Origin: CAZFDE01 sp964517795
GTDB lineage: Bacteria; Planctomycetota; Phycisphaerae; Sedimentisphaerales; Anaerobacaceae
Assembly: GCA_964517795.1 (NCBI GenBank)
Contig: CAZFDE010000005.1
Coordinates: 8,265-72,264, forward strand
Direction: 5' to 3'
DNA: 64,000 nt
The position numbers and the translations under genes were made by a program. Below are positions 26,497-35,662 of this stretch, piece by piece. Below the pieces are notes generated by a model. That model had not been told where the DNA came from and did no database searches. It saw only the letters and a list, made by a program, of their open reading frames with translations. Within the stretch, counting starts at the first letter, position 1; the number at the start of each line of letters is the position of its first letter.

Positions 26497-27732
26497 ATGC
26501 GTATTCTTTTTATTACTCATTATTTTCAACCTGAGCCCAATTTTTTTATGGGGTTACCTTTTGCGAAAGAACTCCGGCGTCGGGGTCATCATATTCAGGT
26601 TCTGACGGGCTTTCCAAACTATCCCGGCGGGAAGATATATCATGGCTATAAAATAAAAGCTCGTATGACAGAAGTAATGGATGGTATTCCGATTATCAGG
26701 GTGCCATTATACCCCAGTCATGATCATTCCACGATAAAAAGGATTATTACTTATGTAACATTCGCACTTTCGGCTTCGGTTATTGGAACATTCAGTGTTG
26801 ATAAAGCAGATGTGGCCTATGTTACACAAGGTCCGGCTACGATTGGTTATCCCGCCGAAATCATAAAGCTTATACGTCGTATTCCTTTTGTTTATGATAT
26901 TAAAGATTTATGGCCTGATAGTTTGACAGCGACAGGAATGTTCGACAGCCGATTCGGCATGAAACTTGCAAACGCATGGTGTAAAATGACCTATAAATGG
27001 GCGGAAAAAATTACCGTCTGTACACCGGGCTACAAAAAAACATTGATTGAGCGGGGGGTGCCGGCTCAAAAAATTGAAGTGATATACAATTGGTGTGATC
27101 GTCATATCGTCACTCTTCCCCGCGATGAAGATTTAATGGCAGCATTGCGTCTGGAGAATAAATTTATCATTACATATGCCGGCAACATTGGCAAAGCGCA
27201 AGCGATGGAGGTTGTGATCAAAGCGGCCGAAACATTAAAAGGTATGATTCCAGCCGTATGTTTTTTGATGGTTGGATCAGGAGTGGATTATAAATCGCTG
27301 AAACAGACGGCAGAGCAAAAAAAGCTTGATAATGTTCGATTTCTTGGCAGAAAACCCGTCGATCAGATTGCGTCATATTTGAGTATATCGGATGCTTTGC
27401 TGGTGCACCTGAAAAATACCCCGTTGTTTAAGATTACGATACCCGGTAAAACTGAAGCTTATTTGGCGGCCGGAAAGCCCATATTAACGGGGGTGGGCGG
27501 GGACGCCAATGATATCGTCGAGAAGGCAAATGCAGGTATTGCGTTTGAATCAGAAAATGCAGAGGGGCTTGTCGAGGCGGTAGCAACGTTATTCAATATG
27601 AGCCCCGAACAGCGACGGCAAATGGGTGAAAATGGTTCAAGGTTTTATCAAGAGAATGTTTCATTTGAAATTGGTGTTGATAAATTTGAAAAGGTGTTCA
27701 ATGCTCTATATAACAAAAAAGGAAAAGAATGA
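26497..27732 (+). CDS. GT4 glycosyltransferase, WbuB-like (probable L-FucNAc transferase)
   Basis: A 411-aa GT-B enzyme. The N-terminus ILFITHYFQPEPNF with FAKELRRRGHHIQVLTGFPN is the signature of the WbuB-type GT4 enzymes that accompany FnlABC and transfer L-fucosamine. FVYDIKDLWPDSL and the donor-domain segment PGKTEAYLAAGKPIL are present. Its position directly after the UDP-L-FucNAc trio supports the donor. It overlaps the acetyltransferase gene by 4 bp. Confidence 0.85.
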   Translation: MRILFITHYFQPEPNFFMGLPFAKELRRRGHHIQVLTGFPNYPGGKIYHGYKIKARMTEVMDGIPIIRVPLYPSHDHSTIKRIITYVTFALSASVIGTFSVDKADVAYVTQGPATIGYPAEIIKLIRRIPFVYDIKDLWPDSLTATGMFDSRFGMKLANAWCKMTYKWAEKITVCTPGYKKTLIERGVPAQKIEVIYNWCDRHIVTLPRDEDLMAALRLENKFIITYAGNIGKAQAMEVVIKAAETLKGMIPAVCFLMVGSGVDYKSLKQTAEQKKLDNVRFLGRKPVDQIASYLSISDALLVHLKNTPLFKITIPGKTEAYLAAGKPILTGVGGDANDIVEKANAGIAFESENAEGLVEAVATLFNMSPEQRRQMGENGSRFYQENVSFEIGVDKFEKVFNALYNKKGKE

Positions 27733-28403
27733 AGTTTGAAAAAGACCATTCCAGTCACACGATTGTACCGCTCAGTTCTGAATATGTTGAAGGAGCTGTC
27801 GAAATGCATATGGTGGCATTCAGAGATTTCTTTTTAACCTTTCTTGGAAAAGGTTTTTTGAGGGAAATGTATAACGCTGCTGTTGACCATCCTCTTTCTG
27901 TTTCATATGTGGCAATCAATCAAAATGGAGAGGTATTGGGCGCTACGTTGGGTTTTATTGATTCACGAAAGTATTATCGAGATATTTTTAGAAAACGGTG
28001 GTTCAGATTTGCCTGGCAGGCTAGTTTCGCGGCCTTAAAAAAACCTTCCATTGTCCCCCGTCTTTTTAGGGCAACGCGACATACCGGGTATTACCCGCCG
28101 TGTGACATCCGGCCGCTTGCGGCCTTGCCATCGACCGCGGTCAAACCAGGGGTTCAGGGACTTGGCTTGGCGATCGGATTGATGAGAAAGGCCTGTGAAG
28201 AATTCGTCAATCGCGGGATTGATGCTGTTTATCTTACCACTGATCGGGACAATAATGACCGTGTCAGAGGTTTTTACGAGGCACTTGGATGGGAATTACT
28301 GGGGTATTATACCACGGCTGAGGGCCGGCGCATGTGCTGGTATATTTGGCAAAACCCCAAAACCAGAAAATCAATTAAACAGGTAAACGTTAATGATGAG
28401 TGA
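27729..28403 (+). CDS. GNAT-family N-acyltransferase
   Basis: A 224-aa GNAT protein. The acyl-CoA (or acyl-ACP) pyrophosphate-binding motif is in VKPGVQGLGLAIGLMRKA near residue 140, followed by DAVYLTTDRDNNDRVRGFYEALGWE, the usual C-terminal core. It overlaps the FkbH-like gene by 11 bp and lies upstream of an ACP and an aminotransferase. Together this suggests N-acylation of an amino sugar with an acyl group from the ACP. Acetyl-CoA remains an alternative donor. Confidence 0.82.
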   Translation: MKFEKDHSSHTIVPLSSEYVEGAVEMHMVAFRDFFLTFLGKGFLREMYNAAVDHPLSVSYVAINQNGEVLGATLGFIDSRKYYRDIFRKRWFRFAWQASFAALKKPSIVPRLFRATRHTGYYPPCDIRPLAALPSTAVKPGVQGLGLAIGLMRKACEEFVNRGIDAVYLTTDRDNNDRVRGFYEALGWELLGYYTTAEGRRMCWYIWQNPKTRKSIKQVNVNDE

Positions 28404-30282
28404 TTCACACACAGATCCAATCGGTCAAATGAAAGCCGTTATTGAAGGGTGGAAGAAGCCTCCCTTGCGCTGGCAGGTAGCCCATGTTTTTGAGCCGAAA
28501 CAATTCTCAGATGTAAATCGGCTTTTGAACACCTGGAAAGAAACTAATTTAGCTGATTGCCCGTGGCCGGAATCGCAGCAGATTCATATCGCCGTTGCCG
28601 GATTCGGCACCTTGAATTACATCAAGCCATATGTTGAAATTGCGGCACTTGCCGATGGAGCGGTGCCTGAAGTGACTCTCGGCAATTACAATCAACTTTA
28701 TCAGGAGCTTTCAAATTCGGTATCACCTATTTTAAAAGATGATGTCAAACTGCTCTGGATATGGGTCGATCTGGAAGATATTCTCCCTGCCGAGTTCTGC
28801 AAGAATCGCAAGCTTCTGCTTACAAAAGACGGTCTGCAGCAAACAGAAAATGCGGTCCAAGAATTTTGCACCTTGATCGAAAAGGCCAGAGAAAATTTTA
28901 ATGGGTTTATTCTGATTAATAATTTTGTTCAGCAGTCTCGTTCTCCTTTTGGGATCGCAGATTCAAAACGGCAGGAATCTCAGTGGAAAATATATGCGAT
29001 TGCGAACGAGCTGTTATACGACCGTATTGGCAGTGTTGAACATGCTTTAGTATTTCCCCTGGATTATCACCTGGGCCGATTTGGGTTGGCCAATGCAGTC
29101 GAATATAAACTGAAGCTGATGGCAGATTGCCGCTATCGGCCTGAGTTTTATTACTATGTATCACAAAAGATCAGACCCTATCTTCGCAATATACAAGGTA
29201 CGATCAAAAAGGTTTTGGTGTTGGATCTGGATAATACACTTTGGGGAGGGGTTGTTGGAGAGGATGGTTGGCAAAATGTCAAGATTGCACCAGACTCGCC
29301 GACCGGCAAAGCGCATATGAATTTCCAGAAGGCGATCTTGGAGTTGTTTGAACGCGGAGTGATTCTTGCAATCAACAGTAAAAATAATTACGATGACGTT
29401 AAAGAATTATTCGAGCAGCGAGAGGATATGGTTTTGAGTTTTGACCACTTCGCCTGCATGCAAATTAACTGGAATGACAAAGCCACGAATTGCAGACGGA
29501 TTGCAGAAGAAATTAATGTCGGGATCGATTCGCTGGTGTTCTGGGATGATAATCCTTCGGAAAGAGCGTTGGTCAAAGAACTTGCCGGGCAAGTATATGT
29601 TGTGGATGTACCCGGCGATGCGGCGAAATGGGCGGATTACCTGATGGAACTCGATCTTTTCGACCCGCTTGAAATCAGCGCCGAAGATTCACGTCGCGGT
29701 GTCATGTATGCTGAAGAGCGAAAGCGGCGGGATTATGCGTCCACAGTGTCGGATGTGGAGTCTTTTTTACAAAGCCTTGATCTTAAAGTGAATTATGCCA
29801 AAGCAAATAAAAAGAATATCCCGCGTATCGTATCGCTTCTGTCAAGAACCAATCAGTTTAATTTGACCACGCGCAGACATGGAGAGGCGACCATTCAAAA
29901 ATGGGCAAACGATGACCGATATGCCGTCGTCGCCTATGCGGCGGAGGACCGATTTGGTAGTTACGGGATCGTGGGAGTGACGATCCTTAAGAAGGATGGA
30001 GGAAACGCGGTGATTGATTCCCTTTTACTGAGTTGCCGCGCGATGGCAAAGGGTATTGAAAATGTGATGTTGTCCGTTATTGCCGAACAAGCGCGCGCAT
30101 GGAATTGCAAAGATATTAAAGGGGTTTTTATCCCGACAAAAAAGAACGCTCCGATAAAAGAATTTCTTCCGCAAAATGGCTTTGAGATTGTGGACGAGTC
30201 TGAAACGAAAATTGAGTATAAGCTTCCAGTCCATAAAACGGTTCTGGATGCCCCGGAATATGTTACGATAACCAACGATTAA
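28393..30282 (+). CDS. FkbH-like HAD-IIIC family protein
   Basis: A 629-aa protein of the FkbH/HAD-IIIC family. The HAD motif DLDNTLWGG is at about 278-286 (nucleophile D278, with D280), and SKNNYDDV near 332 is motif II-like. The C-terminal third is a GNAT-like acyltransferase domain (RTNQFNLTTRR, LLSCRAMAKGIENVML). In polyketide pathways FkbH converts 1,3-bisphosphoglycerate into glyceryl-S-ACP. A stand-alone ACP gene follows 11 bases later, so the same chemistry is likely here. The N-terminal 270 residues are a diverged SGNH-like region seen in FkbH homologues. Confidence 0.85.
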   Translation: MMSDSHTDPIGQMKAVIEGWKKPPLRWQVAHVFEPKQFSDVNRLLNTWKETNLADCPWPESQQIHIAVAGFGTLNYIKPYVEIAALADGAVPEVTLGNYNQLYQELSNSVSPILKDDVKLLWIWVDLEDILPAEFCKNRKLLLTKDGLQQTENAVQEFCTLIEKARENFNGFILINNFVQQSRSPFGIADSKRQESQWKIYAIANELLYDRIGSVEHALVFPLDYHLGRFGLANAVEYKLKLMADCRYRPEFYYYVSQKIRPYLRNIQGTIKKVLVLDLDNTLWGGVVGEDGWQNVKIAPDSPTGKAHMNFQKAILELFERGVILAINSKNNYDDVKELFEQREDMVLSFDHFACMQINWNDKATNCRRIAEEINVGIDSLVFWDDNPSERALVKELAGQVYVVDVPGDAAKWADYLMELDLFDPLEISAEDSRRGVMYAEERKRRDYASTVSDVESFLQSLDLKVNYAKANKKNIPRIVSLLSRTNQFNLTTRRHGEATIQKWANDDRYAVVAYAAEDRFGSYGIVGVTILKKDGGNAVIDSLLLSCRAMAKGIENVMLSVIAEQARAWNCKDIKGVFIPTKKNAPIKEFLPQNGFEIVDESETKIEYKLPVHKTVLDAPEYVTITND

Positions 30283-30293
30283 GGAATGGATAG

Positions 30294-30533
30294 ATGTCTG
30301 ATGTAAGACAAAGAGTGGCGAATGTGATTAGTCAGGTGATTGATTATCCTCAGGAGGAGATCGACACAATAGATTATTTCCAGGAAATCCCTAAATGGGA
30401 CTCACTGCATAATATTAATGTGGTATTGGGGCTTGAAAATGAATTTGGTATTAGCTTCAATGTCGATGAAATTACTTCAATGACGAGTGTGACCTCAACG
30501 ACCGCCCTGATTCAATCTAAGCGTGCTACTTGA
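30294..30533 (+). CDS. Acyl carrier protein
   Basis: A 79-aa acidic protein with the ACP fold pattern. The phosphopantetheine attachment serine is S37 in WDSLHNI. It is preceded by the DYFQEIP helix-loop and followed by a LENEFGISF helix, as in dedicated ACPs of secondary pathways. It lies between the FkbH-like gene and the DegT aminotransferase and would carry the glyceryl or other acyl group used in sugar modification. Confidence 0.88.
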   Translation: MSDVRQRVANVISQVIDYPQEEIDTIDYFQEIPKWDSLHNINVVLGLENEFGISFNVDEITSMTSVTSTTALIQSKRAT

Positions 30534-30553
30534 AATAATATCTGTCGATTCAT

Positions 30554-31705
30554 ATGAACCCACAGGTCCAATTTGAGAAAGCTTTTTCTGTTATTGCAAA
30601 AAGGGCTTTTGCTTTTTCTTTTTTCAAAGCGCGTATCGCGTTTTACGCGATTCTCCGAGCAATGAACATCCGTGCCGGGGACGAAATTATCCTGCCCGGT
30701 TATACCTGTGTGATGGATGTCAACCCCATCACCTATGTCAAAGCAAAACCCGTGTATGTGGATATTGAGCCGGATACATATAATATGAGGCCTGACTTGG
30801 TCGAAGCGGCAATCACCGGCAAAACAAAGGCGATTATTGTCCAGCATACATATGGATATCCTTGTCAAATGGATGCCATGATCGATATTGCCGCCCGACA
30901 TAACATCGCGTTGATCGAAGACTGTTGTTTGTCGTTAGGATCGACATATAACAATAAGATGGTCGGAACATTCGGACAGGCCGCCTATTTCTCTTTTCAG
31001 TGGAATAAGCCGTTTACGACCGGTCTGGGCGGAATGGCGACCACCGATGATGCAACACTCAGTCGGGGTCTTGAGCGTGTTCGTCAGGAAATGCTCCAGC
31101 CGTCACTGAAAGAGAAACTGTTTTTAGCGGCTCAGTTGGGTGTTTATCGAACAATTATTTATCCGCGCACGACTGCGTTTGCCCAAAATCTGTTTCGCTA
31201 TCTGACACAGAAAGGCCTTGTCGTAGGGTCATCTTCCGTATGTGAATTCGAGCCTGTAATGCCGGATGATTTCTTCAAGGCAATGAGCGCAATTCAAGCC
31301 CGCTCCGGATTAAGGCAGTTGAAAAAGCTGAGAAGCAATATCGCGCACCGGAAAAAAATAGCTGCTTTTTACGATCATTTGTTACAAGAAAAGGGTTGGC
31401 ACTGCCGTCAATATGATGCCGTCACCATGAATCCGGTAATGGTCCGATATCCGGTTCGCATAACTGAAAAGAAAAAAGCACTTGAATCAGCCGCCTCGCA
31501 GGGTATCGAATTGGGAAGTTGGTTTGAAAGTCCGCTTCACCCCGAAGAGACACCCCTTGAACAATACGGGTATAAATGGGGAATGTGTCCCGAAGCTGAA
31601 AAAGCCGCTCAACAAGTGGTCAATCTCCCTCTTCACCCGAGAGTTAGCGAAAAAACGGCTGAAAAAACAGTGGCGTTTATTACGCAATATACCCAGGCAC
31701 AGTGA
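30554..31705 (+). CDS. DegT/DnrJ/EryC1/StrS family aminotransferase
   Basis: PLP-dependent sugar aminotransferase (383 aa) that aminates a keto nucleotide sugar. It has the substrate-side motif GDEIILPGYTCV, the IEDCCLSLGSTYNNK region, and the Schiff-base lysine K152 in SFQWNKPFTTGLGG. Asp in IALIEDCC contacts the PLP ring. It would produce the amino sugar that the GNAT/ACP/FkbH group acylates. The stop overlaps the next start by 4 bp. Confidence 0.86.
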   Translation: MNPQVQFEKAFSVIAKRAFAFSFFKARIAFYAILRAMNIRAGDEIILPGYTCVMDVNPITYVKAKPVYVDIEPDTYNMRPDLVEAAITGKTKAIIVQHTYGYPCQMDAMIDIAARHNIALIEDCCLSLGSTYNNKMVGTFGQAAYFSFQWNKPFTTGLGGMATTDDATLSRGLERVRQEMLQPSLKEKLFLAAQLGVYRTIIYPRTTAFAQNLFRYLTQKGLVVGSSSVCEFEPVMPDDFFKAMSAIQARSGLRQLKKLRSNIAHRKKIAAFYDHLLQEKGWHCRQYDAVTMNPVMVRYPVRITEKKKALESAASQGIELGSWFESPLHPEETPLEQYGYKWGMCPEAEKAAQQVVNLPLHPRVSEKTAEKTVAFITQYTQAQ

Positions 31706-32328
31706 AAAGGCTGATCAATCTCATTTTAGCAATAGCGGTGATAGCGGTTTTATTTCCGGTTTTTTTGATTTTGTTTGTTGTGATAAAGGTCTCCGGTGAC
31801 GGACCGGTTATATTTAATCAGCAGCGTGCGGGCAAGGGCGGCAAGCCCTTTACGTTTTATAAGTTTCGCACAATGCGGGCCGATGCCGACCCGTACGGCG
31901 CCAGCCCGAAATCCGGTGACGATCCCCGATTAACCAAAGTCGGCCGCTTCCTGCGCGAATCTTCACTCGACGAGTTGCCGCAGTTGTTCAACATCCTCAA
32001 GGGTGACATGAGCATCGTTGGTCCGCGTCCGCTCTATATTTCGCAAATCGACGAATGGGACGAACGCCAGAAAAAGCGACTTCTGGTCAAACCCGGCCTG
32101 ACGGGTTTGGCGCAGATTCACGGCCGCGGACATCTTACACGCGAAGAAAAGCTCGAACTGGACGTCCAATACGCCGAAAATGCGTCATTATGGCTGGATA
32201 TCAAGATTATTTGCTTGACCATCGGACACATTTTTTGTAAAAAAGATATATACGAAAAACGTTATTCGGAAACCGAGTTAACGCGGGGGGAAAAGCAAAG
32301 CAGCGCTTCTGACGAACCTGAATCATGA
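31702..32328 (+). CDS. Initiating sugar-phosphate transferase (PglC/WcaJ catalytic-domain type)
   Basis: Transfers a sugar-1-phosphate from a UDP-sugar to undecaprenyl phosphate, starting repeat-unit assembly at the inner membrane. One N-terminal hydrophobic re-entrant helix (LINLILAIAVIAVLFPVFLI) is followed by the family motifs QQRAGKGGKPFTFYKFRTM, ESSLDELPQLFNILKGDMS and VGPRPL. At 208 aa it is the short monotopic form. It begins with GTG overlapping the aminotransferase stop and itself overlaps the KamA gene by 4 bp. Confidence 0.92.
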   Translation: MKRLINLILAIAVIAVLFPVFLILFVVIKVSGDGPVIFNQQRAGKGGKPFTFYKFRTMRADADPYGASPKSGDDPRLTKVGRFLRESSLDELPQLFNILKGDMSIVGPRPLYISQIDEWDERQKKRLLVKPGLTGLAQIHGRGHLTREEKLELDVQYAENASLWLDIKIICLTIGHIFCKKDIYEKRYSETELTRGEKQSSASDEPES

Positions 32329-33464
32329 ATACGGATACATTTAAAAAATATCTTCACGATCTTGATCGGCTGGACCGATTGACGCCGGCTGAAAAGGAAC
32401 GCTTAAAACGGGTGGCCCAAGCCTATCCGTTCCGCGCCCATGATTATTATTTATCCCTGATTGATTGGGATGATCCGGATGATCCGATCCGCCGCCTGAT
32501 CGTCCCCGCGATGTGCGAAATGGAGGATTTTGGAAAGCTCGATCCGTCCGATGAGCAAACCTACACGGTCATGCCGGGCGTTGAGCATAAATACAGTTCC
32601 ACCGTACTGCTGCTGGTCAGTAATGTCTGTGCCGGCATCTGCCGCTATTGTTTCCGCAAGCGCGTCTTTATCAACAAGCAGCAGGAATACCTCAAGGACA
32701 TTCCGGCCGCGGTGGAATATATTCGCGCGCATCCCAAAGTTACGAATGTTCTGCTCACCGGCGGCGATCCTCTAATGCTGGCCACCCGAAAGTTATATGA
32801 TTTGATCTCTCAGATTCGCGAGATCGACCATGTTCAGATCATCCGGATCGGGACCAAAGTACCGGCATTCAATCCCTCTCGTATTTTGGACGATCCGGAT
32901 TTTGCCGGTATGCTCAAAGAATTCAGTACGCCCAGGAAAAAGCTGTACATCATGACTCATTTTTCGCATCCGCGTGAACTGACAGATTGTGCGATCCGCG
33001 CCGTGGATACACTTCAAAAAGCCGGCGCGATCATTTGCAATCAGACACCCCTGATCAACGGCGTGAACGACGATCCGCAGGTTTTGGCTGAACTGTTGGC
33101 GCAATTATCGTTTATCGGTGCGGTGCCGTATTATATTTTCCAGTGCCGTCCGGCCGTCGGCAATAAGGCCTATACTGTCCCGATCGAGCTGGGCTATGAA
33201 ATCGTCGAGCAGGCCAAGGCACAAGTTTCCGGACTGGCCAAACGGATACGGTTTGTGATGTCGCATGCGACCGGCAAGATCGAGATTGCCGGAAGAACGC
33301 AAGGATATGTGTATTTCAAATATCACCGAGCGGCCGATGACGCCGAGAGCGGTCGCTTTATGATCTTTAAGAGCAATCCCGACGCCTGCTGGCTCGAGGA
33401 TTACGATGAGATGCTTGTTGATGATACGATGGAATTGCCGTATCGTGTCCACGGCCCGCAATAA
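32325..33464 (+). CDS. KamA-family radical SAM aminomutase (lysine 2,3-aminomutase-like)
   Basis: A 379-aa radical SAM enzyme. The cluster cysteines are C102, C106 and C109 in SNVCAGICRYCF, and VLLTGGDPLML is the next conserved element. The KamA/EpmB family moves an amino group from C2 to C3 of lysine (or of EF-P-bound lysine precursor). Its start overlaps the stop of the initiating transferase by 4 bp, placing it in the polysaccharide operon, so a role in making a beta-amino acid for the glycan or a compatible solute is conceivable; ordinary KamA function is the alternative. A terminator follows. Confidence 0.87.
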   Translation: MNTDTFKKYLHDLDRLDRLTPAEKERLKRVAQAYPFRAHDYYLSLIDWDDPDDPIRRLIVPAMCEMEDFGKLDPSDEQTYTVMPGVEHKYSSTVLLLVSNVCAGICRYCFRKRVFINKQQEYLKDIPAAVEYIRAHPKVTNVLLTGGDPLMLATRKLYDLISQIREIDHVQIIRIGTKVPAFNPSRILDDPDFAGMLKEFSTPRKKLYIMTHFSHPRELTDCAIRAVDTLQKAGAIICNQTPLINGVNDDPQVLAELLAQLSFIGAVPYYIFQCRPAVGNKAYTVPIELGYEIVEQAKAQVSGLAKRIRFVMSHATGKIEIAGRTQGYVYFKYHRAADDAESGRFMIFKSNPDACWLEDYDEMLVDDTMELPYRVHGPQ

Positions 33465-33492
33465 CAGACCATTCATTGATATCGATTCATGT

Positions 33493-33532
33493 AACCTTCC
33501 GGCTGCTTTACAGTCGGGAGGTTTTTGTGTTT
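33493..33532 (+). terminator. Rho-independent terminator at the end of the polysaccharide operon
   Basis: A 12-bp stem (33493-33504 with 33512-33523, including two G-U pairs) encloses a 7-base loop and runs straight into a T-rich tail (TTTGTGTTT). It lies 28 bases after the KamA stop and ahead of the TIGR03790 gene. Confidence 0.8.
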
Positions 33533-33544
33533 AATGAGGTGCCC

Positions 33545-34765
33545 ATGTATAAAAAAATAGTGATGAGTATAGTATTTTGGCTTTGCCTTGTTTCGATAGC
33601 GGTTGCACTGGAACCGGATAACGTGCTTGTGCTGGTCAATGCCGATATGAACGAATCGGTCGAACTGGGACAATATTATTGTCGCTGGCGAAATGTCCCC
33701 CGGGAAAATCTGCTGGAAATATCGTTAGGCAAAACACTTCGAACAATGATATCTCGTGCGGCATATGATTCGAAGATCGCCCCCGCCGTGCGAAAGAAGA
33801 TTGATCAGCTTCGATCCGATCACCCGATCCGCTGTATCCTGACGACTTATGGGGTGCCGTATCGTGTGAGCGGTCGTGGAATGCTTCAAACGTATAAACG
33901 TTCGCTGGCAACACTGAAAGATCGGATATCGCAAATAGAAAACCGAATCGAATCAGTCAAGCTGAGAAACCCAAAAAGCCCCCAGGTCCCTACCCTTGAG
34001 CGGCAACTTCGTATTCTTCAATCGCAGTCCGATTATATCACCGGCCGACTAACCGATGCGGCCCTGGACAGCGAACTGGCAATGCTGATGGCCGATTCGT
34101 ATGAACTGTTCCGTTTTCAGGACAATCGGCTCAAGGGCCGCGACAAACCGGATGGTTTAACCGTGATGGTCTGCCGTATCGACGGCCCCGGGGTCGAGAT
34201 TGCACGGCTATTAATCGATAAAGCAATTACCGCTGAACGCAATGGCCTTACAGGTAAGATGGTCATCGATGCCCGTGGAAAAACACAACAAAGCAGTGAA
34301 TCGCTTTTTTATATTTACGACCAGGCCCTGCTGAATCTTGCTCAATGGGCCAAAGATGGGCGCTGGCCGCAGGTCATGGTTGATAAAACAGAAGCGCTTT
34401 TTCAACCCCGCAGTTGTCCGAATACAGCATTATACTGCGGCTGGTACAGTCTTAAAAACTATATCGATGCCTTTGATTTTGTCGATGGGGCGATCGGTTA
34501 TCATATTGCAAGCTGGGAGGCGATCGACCTGCGGGATCCCAACAGCACGCAATGGTGTCCGGCCATGCTCAAAGACGGCATCACCGCGACTATCGGTGCG
34601 GTTGCCGAACCATATCTGACTGCTTTTCCCATGCCGGATGAATTTTTCAAAGCCCTCTTTGACGGCAAAACACTGGTTGAAGCCTACTTCTATACCAATC
34701 CGTATAATTCCTGGCAGATGATGCTGATTGGTGATCCCCTGTATCGGCCATTCGCAAAAAATTAG
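33545..34765 (+). CDS. TIGR03790 family exported protein
   Basis: A 406-aa protein with a signal peptide (VMSIVFWLCLVSIAVAL). Directly after cleavage is the family signature NVLVLVNADMNESVELGQYY with RWRNVPRENLLEI. Mid-protein TYGVPYRV and the C-terminal GATIG-like stretch (GITATIGAVAEPYL) plus MLIGDPLYRPF fit the family, which is restricted largely to planctomycetes, acidobacteria and related groups and has no known function. The ATG at 33545 is chosen over the open frame further upstream because GAGGT precedes it and the upstream part covers the terminator. Its 3' end overlaps the VanZ gene by 4 bp, convergently. Confidence 0.82.
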   Translation: MYKKIVMSIVFWLCLVSIAVALEPDNVLVLVNADMNESVELGQYYCRWRNVPRENLLEISLGKTLRTMISRAAYDSKIAPAVRKKIDQLRSDHPIRCILTTYGVPYRVSGRGMLQTYKRSLATLKDRISQIENRIESVKLRNPKSPQVPTLERQLRILQSQSDYITGRLTDAALDSELAMLMADSYELFRFQDNRLKGRDKPDGLTVMVCRIDGPGVEIARLLIDKAITAERNGLTGKMVIDARGKTQQSSESLFYIYDQALLNLAQWAKDGRWPQVMVDKTEALFQPRSCPNTALYCGWYSLKNYIDAFDFVDGAIGYHIASWEAIDLRDPNSTQWCPAMLKDGITATIGAVAEPYLTAFPMPDEFFKALFDGKTLVEAYFYTNPYNSWQMMLIGDPLYRPFAKN

Positions 34766-35499
34766 TTTGCTGTGATGCCTTTGGTTTTGCCCGCCTTGAT
34801 TAAATAGGTGATTCCGATAGAGAACATAACCGCAGACAGGCAGATAAACCATTCGCCGAGCAGCAGCGATTTTGTGGTGAGGGCATAAAAGCCGTGGCTG
34901 ACGACCAGGACCAATACCGGACCAAGCAGCGATTGGATAAGCCATGCCTTGCTGAACAGTTTTTGTCCGCGTCTTATATAAAGAAACCGCATCCACAGCA
35001 GGCTGAAAAAACTGTAGGCGAAAAAATAAAACGCCCAGATGATCAAAAAAAGCTTATCGGATAGATTGATCGATACGAAATTTGTTGCGAAAAAGATGGT
35101 GCCGGCCGTCAGGAGGATAAAGGCGGGCCAGAACGAAATAAAACTCAGGATTACTAAACTGATTAGCGATCCGCTCAAGTCGGCCACGAAATCCCACACA
35201 TCCGGAACACGTCCGACATAACTCTGCAACCATTCGTCGAGCACACCATACCAGACGACCACAAATAAGATCCACCACACCGCGGCACGCCGCCAGTCCA
35301 CTTTTTTGTAAGGACTGATCACCGACCACAGCAAAAAAACCAGAATGAAATAAATGATTCCGTGCGCGACCTTGTCGGACACATCGATGCGGATTTGCAG
35401 ACGCGAGATTTTCGGGATCGGCAGGTGCGTCAACACGAAGATCAGCGGCCAATACAATGCCAGCAGAACAAATACAACTTTACGGCGTAAAAGACTCAT
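34762..35499 (-). CDS. VanZ-like integral membrane protein
   Basis: A 245-aa protein with about seven hydrophobic helices. The N-terminal half (LTHLPIPKI, DKVAHGIIYFILVFLLW, and the later DEWLQSYVGRVPDVWDFVADLSG) is the VanZ domain, known from teicoplanin resistance loci but general in function. The C-terminal half adds three or four helices of unknown role. It is transcribed away from the nitroreductase gene and ends inside the last codons of the TIGR03790 gene. Confidence 0.85.
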   Translation of the reverse strand: MSLLRRKVVFVLLALYWPLIFVLTHLPIPKISRLQIRIDVSDKVAHGIIYFILVFLLWSVISPYKKVDWRRAAVWWILFVVVWYGVLDEWLQSYVGRVPDVWDFVADLSGSLISLVILSFISFWPAFILLTAGTIFFATNFVSINLSDKLFLIIWAFYFFAYSFFSLLWMRFLYIRRGQKLFSKAWLIQSLLGPVLVLVVSHGFYALTTKSLLLGEWFICLSAVMFSIGITYLIKAGKTKGITAN

Positions 35500-35662
35500 T
35501 TACAATCCTGGTTAACTCTCATACCAAAAAACACTTAGGGAAAAGGCTGGATTTTATCATGCTTGACGATTCTTGCAATGGTTCTTTTATTTTAACGTTG
35601 ATGGTGTTATGATGGATTGCGCGACATGAGAAGACGAAAACCGATTATAAGGAGCATGGAAA

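Noticed and set aside
33476..33544. Upstream extension of the TIGR03790 frame
   Set aside because: It would run through the terminator hairpin; the signal peptide starts at 33545.
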